A stretch of 12,617 bases of DNA. Source: JBMTVN01 sp046047235 (GTDB taxonomy: Bacteria; Verrucomicrobiota; Verrucomicrobiia; Limisphaerales; JAHDYP01). A program made the position numbers and the translations under genes. Under the pieces are notes generated by a model. It did no database searches, was not told where the DNA came from, and was given only the letters and a program-made list of their open reading frames with translations. Of the stretch, positions 5,675-11,410 are shown piece after piece; position 1 is the stretch's first letter; each line of letters begins with the position of its first letter. The stretch spans positions 1 through 12,617 of the forward strand of contig JBJOII010000146.1 of NCBI GenBank assembly GCA_046047235.1, given 5' to 3'.

Positions 5675-6781
5675 TCAACGCACAACCAGTTCCGCATGCA
5701 ACGCCCCCGCCTGCTTCATCGCCTGAAAAATCGCCATCATGTCCCGCGGCGTAACCCCCAGAGCATTCAACGACTGCGCCACCTGCTCCACCGTCGGCAA
5801 CTCAGGCAACGGCACCAGCCCGCGCCGCTCCTCGTTCACGTTCGTCTCCGTGCTCGGTAAGACCACCGTCTCTCCCTGCTCGGAAAATGGCGACGGCTGC
5901 GACGCCGTCAGGGAACTCGCAATCGTGATCGTGATGTTCCCATGCGCAATCGCACACGCCGCAATCTGGATATACGACGTCGCCACGATCGTCCCCGTCC
6001 GCTCGTTGATGATAATCCGCGCCGGCACATCGGGATTCACCTCCAACGCCTCCAGCCGCGCGATAAAGTCCACCGGCAAATGCTGCGCCCCCTCCGGAAT
6101 CCGCACCCGGACGGACGTTGAATCCAAAGCCTGCGCACTCCCCGGATAGGCCTCGTTCACCACGGCGCACAACCGTGCTGCCGAGGTAAAATCCGGCTCC
6201 CGTAACATCACTTCCACGCTGTTGTCCCGCACGATCTCCATCGGGATCTCCTTCACTACCTGGCCCCCGTTCACAATCTGGCCCACGGTCGGATGATTCT
6301 TCTGCACGCTCGCTCCACCCGCACCACTCGTCCCCGCCATAAACCCGCCAATGCTCAATGGCCCCTGCGCCAACGCATATACATTCCCATCCGCACCCAC
6401 CAACGGCGTCTGTAACAACACCCCACCCTGCAGGGTCTTCGCATCCCCCATCGAGGATACCGTCACGTCAATCTCCGCCCCCGGCTTCTTGAACGCCGGT
6501 ATCTCCGCCGTCACCACCACCGCCGCCACGTTCTTGGCCGATAAGGTCGTGGCCGGCAAAGTCACCCCGTAATGCTGCAGCATGTTCGCGATCATCGACC
6601 GCGTATACAAAGGGTTCTTGTCACCCTCCCCCGCGATACCCACCACCAACCCATACCCAGTCAGCTGGTTCTCGGTCGCGCCGGCCACCACGGCAATGTC
6701 CTTGAGCCGTGATCCCGCCTGCACCCCCACGGAGAGCATCATGCCCGCCACCAATACTCTATGGATTGTCGTTCGCTTCAT
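5675..6781 (-). CDS. flgI: Flagellar P-ring protein FlgI
   Basis: This periplasmic protein polymerises into the P-ring bushing in the peptidoglycan layer. With the ATG at 6781 it has 368 residues. That start is preferred over the in-frame GTG at 6787 because the flgH stop region reads TGAGGTGAACATG, which puts GAGG 5 nt before the ATG. A signal peptide follows (MKRTTIHRVLVAGMMLSVGVQA). Family hallmarks: SRLKDIAVVAGATENQLTGYGLVVG, the GDKNPLYTRSMIANMLQ segment, the AKNVAAVVVTAEIPAF stretch, GGFMAGTSGAGGASVQKNHP, INERTGTIVATSYIQI, and a C-terminal LNALGVTPRDMMAIFQAMKQ. Length is as usual for FlgI. FlgA, two genes upstream, is its assembly chaperone. Confidence 0.97.
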   Translation of the reverse strand: MKRTTIHRVLVAGMMLSVGVQAGSRLKDIAVVAGATENQLTGYGLVVGIAGEGDKNPLYTRSMIANMLQHYGVTLPATTLSAKNVAAVVVTAEIPAFKKPGAEIDVTVSSMGDAKTLQGGVLLQTPLVGADGNVYALAQGPLSIGGFMAGTSGAGGASVQKNHPTVGQIVNGGQVVKEIPMEIVRDNSVEVMLREPDFTSAARLCAVVNEAYPGSAQALDSTSVRVRIPEGAQHLPVDFIARLEALEVNPDVPARIIINERTGTIVATSYIQIAACAIAHGNITITIASSLTASQPSPFSEQGETVVLPSTETNVNEERRGLVPLPELPTVEQVAQSLNALGVTPRDMMAIFQAMKQAGALHAELVVR

Positions 6782-6788
6782 GTTCACC

Positions 6789-7592
6789 TCAGAAAGGCAT
6801 CACTTTGTCCCAAATCCTCAACAACCAGCTCTTCCGCTGCGCGTCCGCCACCGCGCCCTTGGAAACATAATGAATGCTCGCGTCCGCAATCTCGTAACTG
6901 AAGATGGTGTTGCTCGCACTCACGTCCTCCCGCCTCACCACACCCCGCAAAACCGCATCAGTCGTCTCACCCGAAATCTTGGTCTGCCGCTTGCCCTCAA
7001 TCATCAAGGCCCCGTTCGGCAAGGTGTCCACCACCCGCACCGCAAACCGCGCCGTGATCTTCTCGTCGTTGTTCACCGCACCCCCACCGTCAAAGGCCGT
7101 GCTCCCCGCCAGCTTCACCGCCGGCATCTGCCCCCCCTTGGTCATCAATCCGGACGCCCCGGGACTGTAGAAAAATGTGTCCACCGCCGTGTCGATCGAT
7201 GTCTTCTTCGAGGTCGAGGTCGTGTTCCGCTTGCTGGATTGCGTGCTCTCCTGAACGATCACGGTAATCAAATCACCCACGGACTGCGCCCGCTTGTCCG
7301 CAAACATCGACCTCGAAACGTCATCCCGCCACAAGGTCTGCGCCTGCAACCCCGAGGCCAGCAACATCCCCGCCGCCAACAACCAGGCCGCATTCACCAC
7401 CCCGGTCGACCGGCCTCCCGAAACCCGCCCCCCATCACGCGACACTCCGCGACCTGAACCGGACTTCCCCCGCCGATCCTTCCCCCCGCCGGCCTGACAA
7501 CCCGTCGCCCCGGAAAGCATCTCGCTGCGAAAGAAACGCCCCTCACCATTCGCCGGAGCAGTCTTAGAGAAGTAAGTATACAGTTCGATCAT
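6789..7592 (-). CDS. flgH: Flagellar L-ring protein FlgH (non-canonical N-terminus)
   Basis: FlgH forms the L-ring in the outer membrane. The conserved part begins near residue 86 of the full frame: LWRDDVSRSMFADKRAQSVGDLITVIVQES, then KITARFAVRVVDTLPNGALMIEGKRQ, LRGVVRREDVSASNTIFSYEIADASIHYVSKG and a final LLRIWDKVMPF, all characteristic. The start is uncertain: ATG 7592 (267 residues, 29-bp overlap with flgA), ATG 7520 (243) or GTG 7400 (203). The hydrophobic segment WLLAAGMLLASGLQAQ ends in a signal-peptidase-I type site and has no lipobox Cys, whereas enterobacterial FlgH is a lipoprotein. Between ATG 7520 and the hydrophobic core there is a Gly/Arg/Lys/Ser-rich stretch, unusual as an n-region. 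The flgI start follows immediately. Confidence 0.93.
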   Translation of the reverse strand: MIELYTYFSKTAPANGEGRFFRSEMLSGATGCQAGGGKDRRGKSGSGRGVSRDGGRVSGGRSTGVVNAAWLLAAGMLLASGLQAQTLWRDDVSRSMFADKRAQSVGDLITVIVQESTQSSKRNTTSTSKKTSIDTAVDTFFYSPGASGLMTKGGQMPAVKLAGSTAFDGGGAVNNDEKITARFAVRVVDTLPNGALMIEGKRQTKISGETTDAVLRGVVRREDVSASNTIFSYEIADASIHYVSKGAVADAQRKSWLLRIWDKVMPF

Positions 7593-8322
7593 CTTTAACT
7601 TGTGCCAGGTACTCCCGGCGGTTCTGTGGATTCCTCACACGAAAGGTCTGCCCGGAAAACGCATCCTCCAACGCCTGAACCTTCAAGGTAATGCTCAAGA
7701 GACCTTCCCCCATGCTCGCCTCAACCATCGCCCCCCGGTGAATCACCGGCCGCTCCCTCACTGCCCGCGCAGTCACCGGCATGCCCGCCTTCACATACTG
7801 CGCCAATTCCATGTTCGGGTCCGCCAACACCCCAGCCCCCAACGGCTCCCGCACCCCCAACACATCCACCCGCTCCATCACGATATCCGCATCCACCAGC
7901 CGCATCCCGCGCTGTAAATTCGATCGTGCCACCGGAACCTCCCGCCATAACGATGCCCGAAAGGTCAAATGCCACGCACCCACCCGCTCCCCGCCCGCCA
8001 ATAACTCAAACCGAACCAGCAGATAACTCCGCAGCCCCGATCTCGGTAAATCCAACACCCGCACCTCCACCGACCCCTCAGGCACCTGCACCGGTTGCCA
8101 GGGCCGCGCCAGGGTCAAATCCAGCTCACCCTCCGCCACCTCACCCAGCTCCAACTGCACCGCATCCACCACCAACTGGCAAAGCTCCACCTCCTCCACC
8201 AACCGCAACGCCACCTCGCCGCCAGCCGAGTCGGTGTCGCCGCCGGCTAAAACCGGCGACGCACCCGTCAGCCAACCAGCAAGGCCAACGACAATCAGCA
8301 ACATGCACAGGTTCCACTTCAT
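7564..8322 (-). CDS. flgA: Flagella basal body P-ring formation protein FlgA
   Basis: This 252-residue periplasmic chaperone assembles FlgI into the P-ring. The signal peptide is MKWNLCMLLIVVGLAGWLTGASPVLA. The N-terminal half (~30-128) is poorly conserved. From ~129, EVPVARSNLQRGMRLVDADI starts the SAF-like domain, with ELAQYVKAGMPVTARAV (~172-188) at its end. The C-terminal domain has the FlgA pattern GAMVEASMGEGLLSITLKVQALEDAFSGQTFRVRNPQNRREYLAQV, in which G-x-x-x-x-V-R-N near 224-231 is diagnostic. The ATG is 4 nt after the flgG stop (TGATGAGATG). The last codons overlap the longest flgH frame. Location after flgG and before flgH-flgI is the standard order in many non-enteric flagellates. 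Confidence 0.93.
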   Translation of the reverse strand: MKWNLCMLLIVVGLAGWLTGASPVLAGGDTDSAGGEVALRLVEEVELCQLVVDAVQLELGEVAEGELDLTLARPWQPVQVPEGSVEVRVLDLPRSGLRSYLLVRFELLAGGERVGAWHLTFRASLWREVPVARSNLQRGMRLVDADIVMERVDVLGVREPLGAGVLADPNMELAQYVKAGMPVTARAVRERPVIHRGAMVEASMGEGLLSITLKVQALEDAFSGQTFRVRNPQNRREYLAQVKDDRTVYLLL

Positions 8323-8326
8323 CTCA

Positions 8327-9106
8327 TCAACGCCTCAAATTGTTGCTCATCTGCATCATCTCATCCGAAGCCTGCACCGCCTTCGAATTCACCTCATACG
8401 CCCGCTGCGCCAAAATCATGTTCACCATCTCCTCCACCACCTTCACGTTCGATAACTCCACAAACCCCTGCTGCAACTCACCAAAACCATTCTCACCCGG
8501 TGTCCCGGTCTCCGGCGGACCCGACGCCGCTGTCTCCACATACAAGTTGTGCCCCACACTCTGTAAGCCCGCCGGATTCGCAAACCGCACCAGCTGCACC
8601 TGAAAGCTCTGCTGACCATTCGGACCGTTCAGGGTCACATCCCCCGTCGGCGCAATCGCCACGCTGTTCCCCGCCTCAATCGGCTGCCAGCCACCCTCCA
8701 ACGGATACCCGCTGTTCGTGGTCACCCGTCCATCTGCACCCCGCTTCAAGCTGCCGTCCCGCGTGTAAGCCGTGGTCCCGTCCGGCATGGTCACCTGGAA
8801 AAAACCATCCCCCTGAATCGCCACATCCATGTCCTCCTTGGTCGCCGTCAGCTCGCCGGGAGTAAATACCCGGGCCGTCGCCACCAACTGCGACCCGTGA
8901 CCAATCTGAATCCCCGTCGGCAGCTGATTCCCCCCGCCCTGCTCCGCACCCGCCGCCTTCGTGGTCTCATACAACAAATCCTGAAACTCCGGCTTGTGCT
9001 TCTTAAACCCGGTCGTGTTCACGTTCGCCAGGTTGTTCGCAATGACGTCCAAATTCACCTGCTGGGACTGCATCCCAGCCGCCGAAGTGTAAAGTGCGCG
9101 TAACAT
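8327..9106 (-). CDS. flgG: Flagellar distal rod protein FlgG
   Basis: This 259-residue distal rod subunit is of near-standard length (260 in E. coli). The N-terminus MLRALYTSAAGMQSQQVNLDVIANNLANVNTTGFK carries the rod-protein signature NNLANVNTTGF (24-34). The FlgG-specific insertion GNQLPTGIQIGHGSQLVAT (59-77) follows. DVAIQGDGFFQVTMPDGTTAYTRDGS (94-119) marks the D1 domain, and the C-terminal helix QQGFVELSNVKVVEEMVNMILAQRAYEVNSKAVQ completes the family pattern. The ATG lies 3 nt after the flgF stop (TAA gac ATG). Confidence 0.97.
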   Translation of the reverse strand: MLRALYTSAAGMQSQQVNLDVIANNLANVNTTGFKKHKPEFQDLLYETTKAAGAEQGGGNQLPTGIQIGHGSQLVATARVFTPGELTATKEDMDVAIQGDGFFQVTMPDGTTAYTRDGSLKRGADGRVTTNSGYPLEGGWQPIEAGNSVAIAPTGDVTLNGPNGQQSFQVQLVRFANPAGLQSVGHNLYVETAASGPPETGTPGENGFGELQQGFVELSNVKVVEEMVNMILAQRAYEVNSKAVQASDEMMQMSNNLRR

Positions 9107-9109
9107 GTC

Positions 9110-9859
9110 TTATGCCGGTGTTAAACTGTCGATGGTCTCGCCCAACCGCGAATCCAGGATCTGCACAATCCTCTGGTTGGTCTCAAAGGAACGCATCGCC
9201 AACATCATGTTCGCCATCTCCGTCACGGGCGATGTGTTGGCCTGCTCCAATGTGCCTCCCTGCACCCGCGATGTCGGATCACCCAACTCCTGCAAACCCG
9301 CCGACTGCGCTAAAAAAATCCCCCCGTTCGCCTGGGTCAAAAGCCCCGGATCGTTAAACTCCACCACCCGCAACCTCCCGCGAACCTCACCCCCCTGCGA
9401 TACCTCCCCCGTCTCCGATACATGCACCGAGTTCGGCAACGACCCTCCCAAATTCAAATCAAACTGAATCGGCCCGTTCTCCCCCATCACCAAAAAACCC
9501 TCCTTCGTCACCATCTGCCCCTGCCCGTTCACATGAAACTCCCCATCCCGCGTATACCCAAACTGCCCGTCCGGTAACTCCACCTCAAAAAATCCCGCCC
9601 CATCAATCGCCACGTCCGTGTTCACCCCAGTCACCCGCATCTCCCCCTGCGCAAAATTCGTCTTCGCCACCATCTGCGGCATCACAAACTCCGTCGCCGC
9701 CCCATCCCCCAACGACAGCCCACTGTCCACCACCTCCGCCGCCAAATCCTGACGCTTAAACCCAGGCACCGAACTCGCCGCCAGATTCTCGGTAATCAAC
9801 TCCTGCCAACGCGCATTCGCTGTCATCGCCGCAGCAGCTGTATACAAACTCACATTCAT
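9110..9859 (-). CDS. flgF: Flagellar proximal/distal rod protein FlgF
   Basis: A 249-residue rod protein homologous to FlgG. The N-terminus MNVSLYTAAAAMTANARWQELITENLAASSVPGFK has the rod signature in divergent form (ENLAASSVPGFK in place of NNLANVNTTGFK). The middle has TDVAIDGAGFFEVELPDGQFGYTRDGEF (81-108), as in rod and hook proteins. The C-terminal helix (NTSPVTEMANMMLAMRSFETNQRIVQ) matches FlgF. It is the first gene of the operon in this window. The start at 9859 is supported by a strong Shine-Dalgarno, AGGAGG (complement at 9864-9869), 4 nt from the ATG, the clearest in the window, as expected for the lead gene. A 13-bp direct repeat pair lies 84-121 bp upstream. Confidence 0.94.
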   Translation of the reverse strand: MNVSLYTAAAAMTANARWQELITENLAASSVPGFKRQDLAAEVVDSGLSLGDGAATEFVMPQMVAKTNFAQGEMRVTGVNTDVAIDGAGFFEVELPDGQFGYTRDGEFHVNGQGQMVTKEGFLVMGENGPIQFDLNLGGSLPNSVHVSETGEVSQGGEVRGRLRVVEFNDPGLLTQANGGIFLAQSAGLQELGDPTSRVQGGTLEQANTSPVTEMANMMLAMRSFETNQRIVQILDSRLGETIDSLTPA

Positions 9860-9942
9860 CGCTCCTCCTCCCTAGCAACGGCCGTACCAGAAAACCCAAC
9901 CCCTCTACACCAACCACTTACAACAACATCAACCTCACACCC

Positions 9943-9980
9943 GGCAATCCCTGCCTCCCCCATAACAGGCAATCCCTGCC
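9943..9980 (-). promoter_or_regulatory. Paired 13-bp direct repeats upstream of flgF (candidate operator)
   Basis: GGCAATCCCTGCC occurs exactly at 9943-9955 and again at 9968-9980, 25 bp apart start to start. Each copy is itself a GGCA-N5-TGCC dyad, as expected for a dimeric regulator. The second C-run after each copy extends the match to 17 bases with one mismatch. They lie in the only non-coding stretch 5' of the flagellar operon. No convincing sigma-54 or sigma-28 core could be placed next to them; a weak TTGATG-N17-TGTAGA pair is present on the minus strand between the repeats and flgF. Confidence 0.45.
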
Positions 9981-10011
9981 CCCCACACACACCAATCCTT
10001 CGCACCCCATC

Positions 10012-10050
10012 ATCGTAAATATGAACANNNNNNNATCGTAAATATGAACA
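10012..10050. other. Assembly gap (7 N) flanked by identical 16-bp ends
   Basis: The N-run covers 10028-10034. The 16 bases before it (10012-10027, ATCGTAAATATGAACA) are identical to the 16 after it (10035-10050). This is what an unmerged overlap between two contig ends would look like, so the true sequence may contain this 16-mer once with no gap. The gap lies upstream of flgF and interrupts no gene. Confidence 0.75.
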
Positions 10051-10067
10051 CACCCCCGCCCCTCAAA

Positions 10068-10085
10068 GCCTCGGCGAAGAAGGAT
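10068..10085 (+). repeat. Isolated tail word of the dispersed repeat
   Basis: GCCTCGGCGAAGAAGGAT is the tail word of copy A (504-521) and, with one change, of copy B (10343-10360). Here it sits alone just before copy B, suggesting that the ~280-bp element is modular or that a second, truncated unit lies next to the gap. Confidence 0.55.
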
Positions 10086-10091
10086 GCCGCG

Positions 10092-10370
10092 CGGCCGCCA
10101 ATCCATTGCACCCTCCCGGCTCCCGGATTTGGCTCAGCCAAATCCTCCATCCATCGGGATCGCTATCGCTATCGAAATCGGGATCGGACGCGCGTTCCGC
10201 GCGAGGAGCCTGAAGAGCGGAGAGAGAAGACGGTAACTCCACGCCCAGTCTATAGCCCGTAGTCGATGCCGCAGCCAATTGACCCCCAACCGCCAAAGGT
10301 CCCCCAGCTTGTCCCGGCGTAGCTCAACAAGCGAAGCCGGAAGCCTCGGCGAAGGAGGATAGTCCGCGCG
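10092..10370 (+). repeat. Dispersed ~280-bp repeat, copy B
   Basis: It is a direct repeat of copy A (249-531). The hairpin GGATTTGGC/GCCAAATCC (10125-10145) has identical arms but loop tca instead of gca. Six ATCGNN hexamers lie at 10153-10188, the AATTGACCCCCAACCGCC word near 10277-10294, and the CCGGC...GCCGG hairpin at 10314-10340. The two copies bracket the lipoprotein gene and the whole flagellar operon. Confidence 0.8.
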
Positions 10371-10388
10371 GCGCGCCACGCGCCGCGC
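10366..10388. repeat. 10-bp all-GC hairpin
   Basis: GCGCGGCGCG (10366-10375) and CGCGCCGCGC (10379-10388) pair perfectly around cca. It lies at the junction of repeat copy B and the leader of the prepilin-like gene. It is strong enough to block readthrough from upstream, but no T-tract follows. Confidence 0.6.
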
Positions 10389-10404
10389 TCGCCATCACCA
10401 AAAA

Positions 10405-10433
10405 TTGACAACGCCGCCAGACAGGCAAACAAT
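10405..10433 (+). promoter_or_regulatory. Candidate sigma-70-type promoter for the prepilin-like gene
   Basis: A consensus -35 TTGACA (10405-10410) is followed after 17 bp by AACAAT (10428-10433), 4 of 6 matches to TATAAT. The expected transcription start would fall at about 10440, almost on the ATG at 10442, so the mRNA would be leaderless. No Shine-Dalgarno precedes that ATG, which agrees. Confidence 0.35.
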
Positions 10434-10441
10434 CCCACCCC

Positions 10442-11230
10442 ATGAAGCCGCACCTCCCCCCTCCCCTCTCTACCCGCCTTGCGCAGGCCACGCCCGGCAA
10501 GGCGTTCACCCTCATCGAACTCCTCGTCGTCATCGCCATCATCGCTATCCTCGCCGGCCTCCTCCTACCCGCCCTCGCCTCCGCCAAGGACAGCGCCCAC
10601 CGCACCATGTGCGTCAATAACCAGCGCCAGCTCGGCCTCGCCATGCATATGTACGCCGGCGATAACGAAGAACACCTCCCCTACCCCAACTGGAACGCAC
10701 CCTGGTTCCCCGGCTGGCTCTACGATACCCCCAATAACCGCGTCCCCGATCTCTTCTCCCCTCCCTACTCCACCAACCACAGCCTCGCCTACGAAGGCGG
10801 CCAGCTCTGGACCTATATGGGCACCGAAAAAAGTTACCGCTGCCCCCTCGACCGCACCAACCGCCCCACCTTCCTCGCCCGCGCCAATAAACTCGCCACC
10901 TACGTCATGAATGGCGCCGTCTGCGGCTTCGGTAAACGCCAGCCCCAAGGCTCCTCCTACAAAATGACCGACTTCCAACAGTCCGACTTCATCATGTGGG
11001 AACCCGATGACGCCCGTGTCGAACTCGGCTTCGGCTACAACGATGGCTCCAGCTATCCCGACCCCGATGTCGACGGCGCCCTCGGCCGTCGCCACGGTAA
11101 ACGCGGCGGTATCGTCCTCGCCGTCGATGGCCACGTCGAATTCATCCAGTTCGAAACCTGGCGCAAAGAATCCAAACTCCCGGAAAAAAACCGCATGTTC
11201 TGCAACCCCGGCTCCCCCGACGGACGCTAG
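10442..11230 (+). CDS. Prepilin-type N-terminal methylation domain protein (DUF1559/type II pseudopilin-like)
   Basis: A 262-residue protein. After a 21-residue basic leader (MKPHLPPPLSTRLAQATPGKA) comes FTLIELLVVIAIIAILAG. Prepilin peptidase would cut between Ala21 and Phe22, and Glu26 is the conserved Glu5 of the mature chain. LLPALASAKDSAHRTMCVNN continues the N-terminal helix. The soluble part has the SYRCPLD motif (131-137) and a C-terminal RHGKRGGIVLAVDGHVEFI (217-235), the family's 'H...G.nvlf.DGHV.f' signature. Such proteins occur in dozens of copies in Verrucomicrobiota, Lentisphaerota and Planctomycetes; their precise role is not established, and surface pseudopili or secretion are suggested. 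No pilus assembly genes are adjacent. Codons end overwhelmingly in C (GCC, CTC, ATC), opposite to the flagellar genes. Confidence 0.93.
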   Translation: MKPHLPPPLSTRLAQATPGKAFTLIELLVVIAIIAILAGLLLPALASAKDSAHRTMCVNNQRQLGLAMHMYAGDNEEHLPYPNWNAPWFPGWLYDTPNNRVPDLFSPPYSTNHSLAYEGGQLWTYMGTEKSYRCPLDRTNRPTFLARANKLATYVMNGAVCGFGKRQPQGSSYKMTDFQQSDFIMWEPDDARVELGFGYNDGSSYPDPDVDGALGRRHGKRGGIVLAVDGHVEFIQFETWRKESKLPEKNRMFCNPGSPDGR

Positions 11231-11249
11231 AACCACAGACCCAACCGGA

Positions 11250-11273
11250 GTTTCAGTGTTTCAGTGTTTCGGA
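11250..11273 (+). repeat. Octamer run GTTTCNNN, three units, second copy
   Basis: GTTTCAGT, GTTTCAGT and GTTTCGGA follow CCGGA, matching the run at 1855-1878 in lead-in, period and unit number. It lies 20 bp after the stop of the prepilin-like gene. Confidence 0.65.
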
Positions 11274-11303
11274 ACACCGACCTGAGCACCCCTCCGGGCT
11301 TGC

Positions 11304-11394
11304 CGCTTCCCGCTCTGCGCTTTGCCCTCAGCCCTCAGCCCTCAGCCCTCAGCCCTCAGCCCTCAGCCCTCAGCCCTCAGCCCTCAGCCCTCAG
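11304..11394 (+). repeat. Heptamer array, 13 units
   Basis: CGCTTCC, CGCTCTG and CGCTTTG are followed by ten perfect copies of CCCTCAG (11325-11394), all in one register. CGCTTCC and CGCTTTG also occur in the array at 2372-2448; CGCTCTG and CCCTCAG also occur at 597-617. The array ends 16 bp before the ATG of the membrane protein gene. The plus-strand frame is open through it and would translate as a repeating Ser/Ala/Leu/Pro/Gln heptapeptide, which is taken as an artefact. Confidence 0.9.
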
Positions 11395-11410
11395 CAAGCC
11401 TCCTCGTACC

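Noticed and set aside
7497..7520. FlgH lipobox at ATGC (Cys32 of the long frame)
   Set aside because: No hydrophobic segment precedes this Cys in any start choice, so it cannot be a lipoprotein signal.
9943..9980. Sigma-54 promoter in the GGCAGGGATTGCC sequences (minus strand)
   Set aside because: The distance between GG and GC is 8 nt rather than the 10 nt the sigma-54 -24/-12 elements require.
10565..11236. 223-codon minus-strand frame opposite the prepilin-like gene
   Set aside because: Gly/Ala/Val/Glu-rich shadow of a C-ending-codon gene; the plus frame has clear prepilin and DGHVEF motifs.
11264..11410. N-terminal extension of the membrane protein to ATG 11264
   Set aside because: The extension consists of the octamer tail and heptamer array translated as repeated LSPQPSA; a start at 11411 gives a normal short N-terminus.
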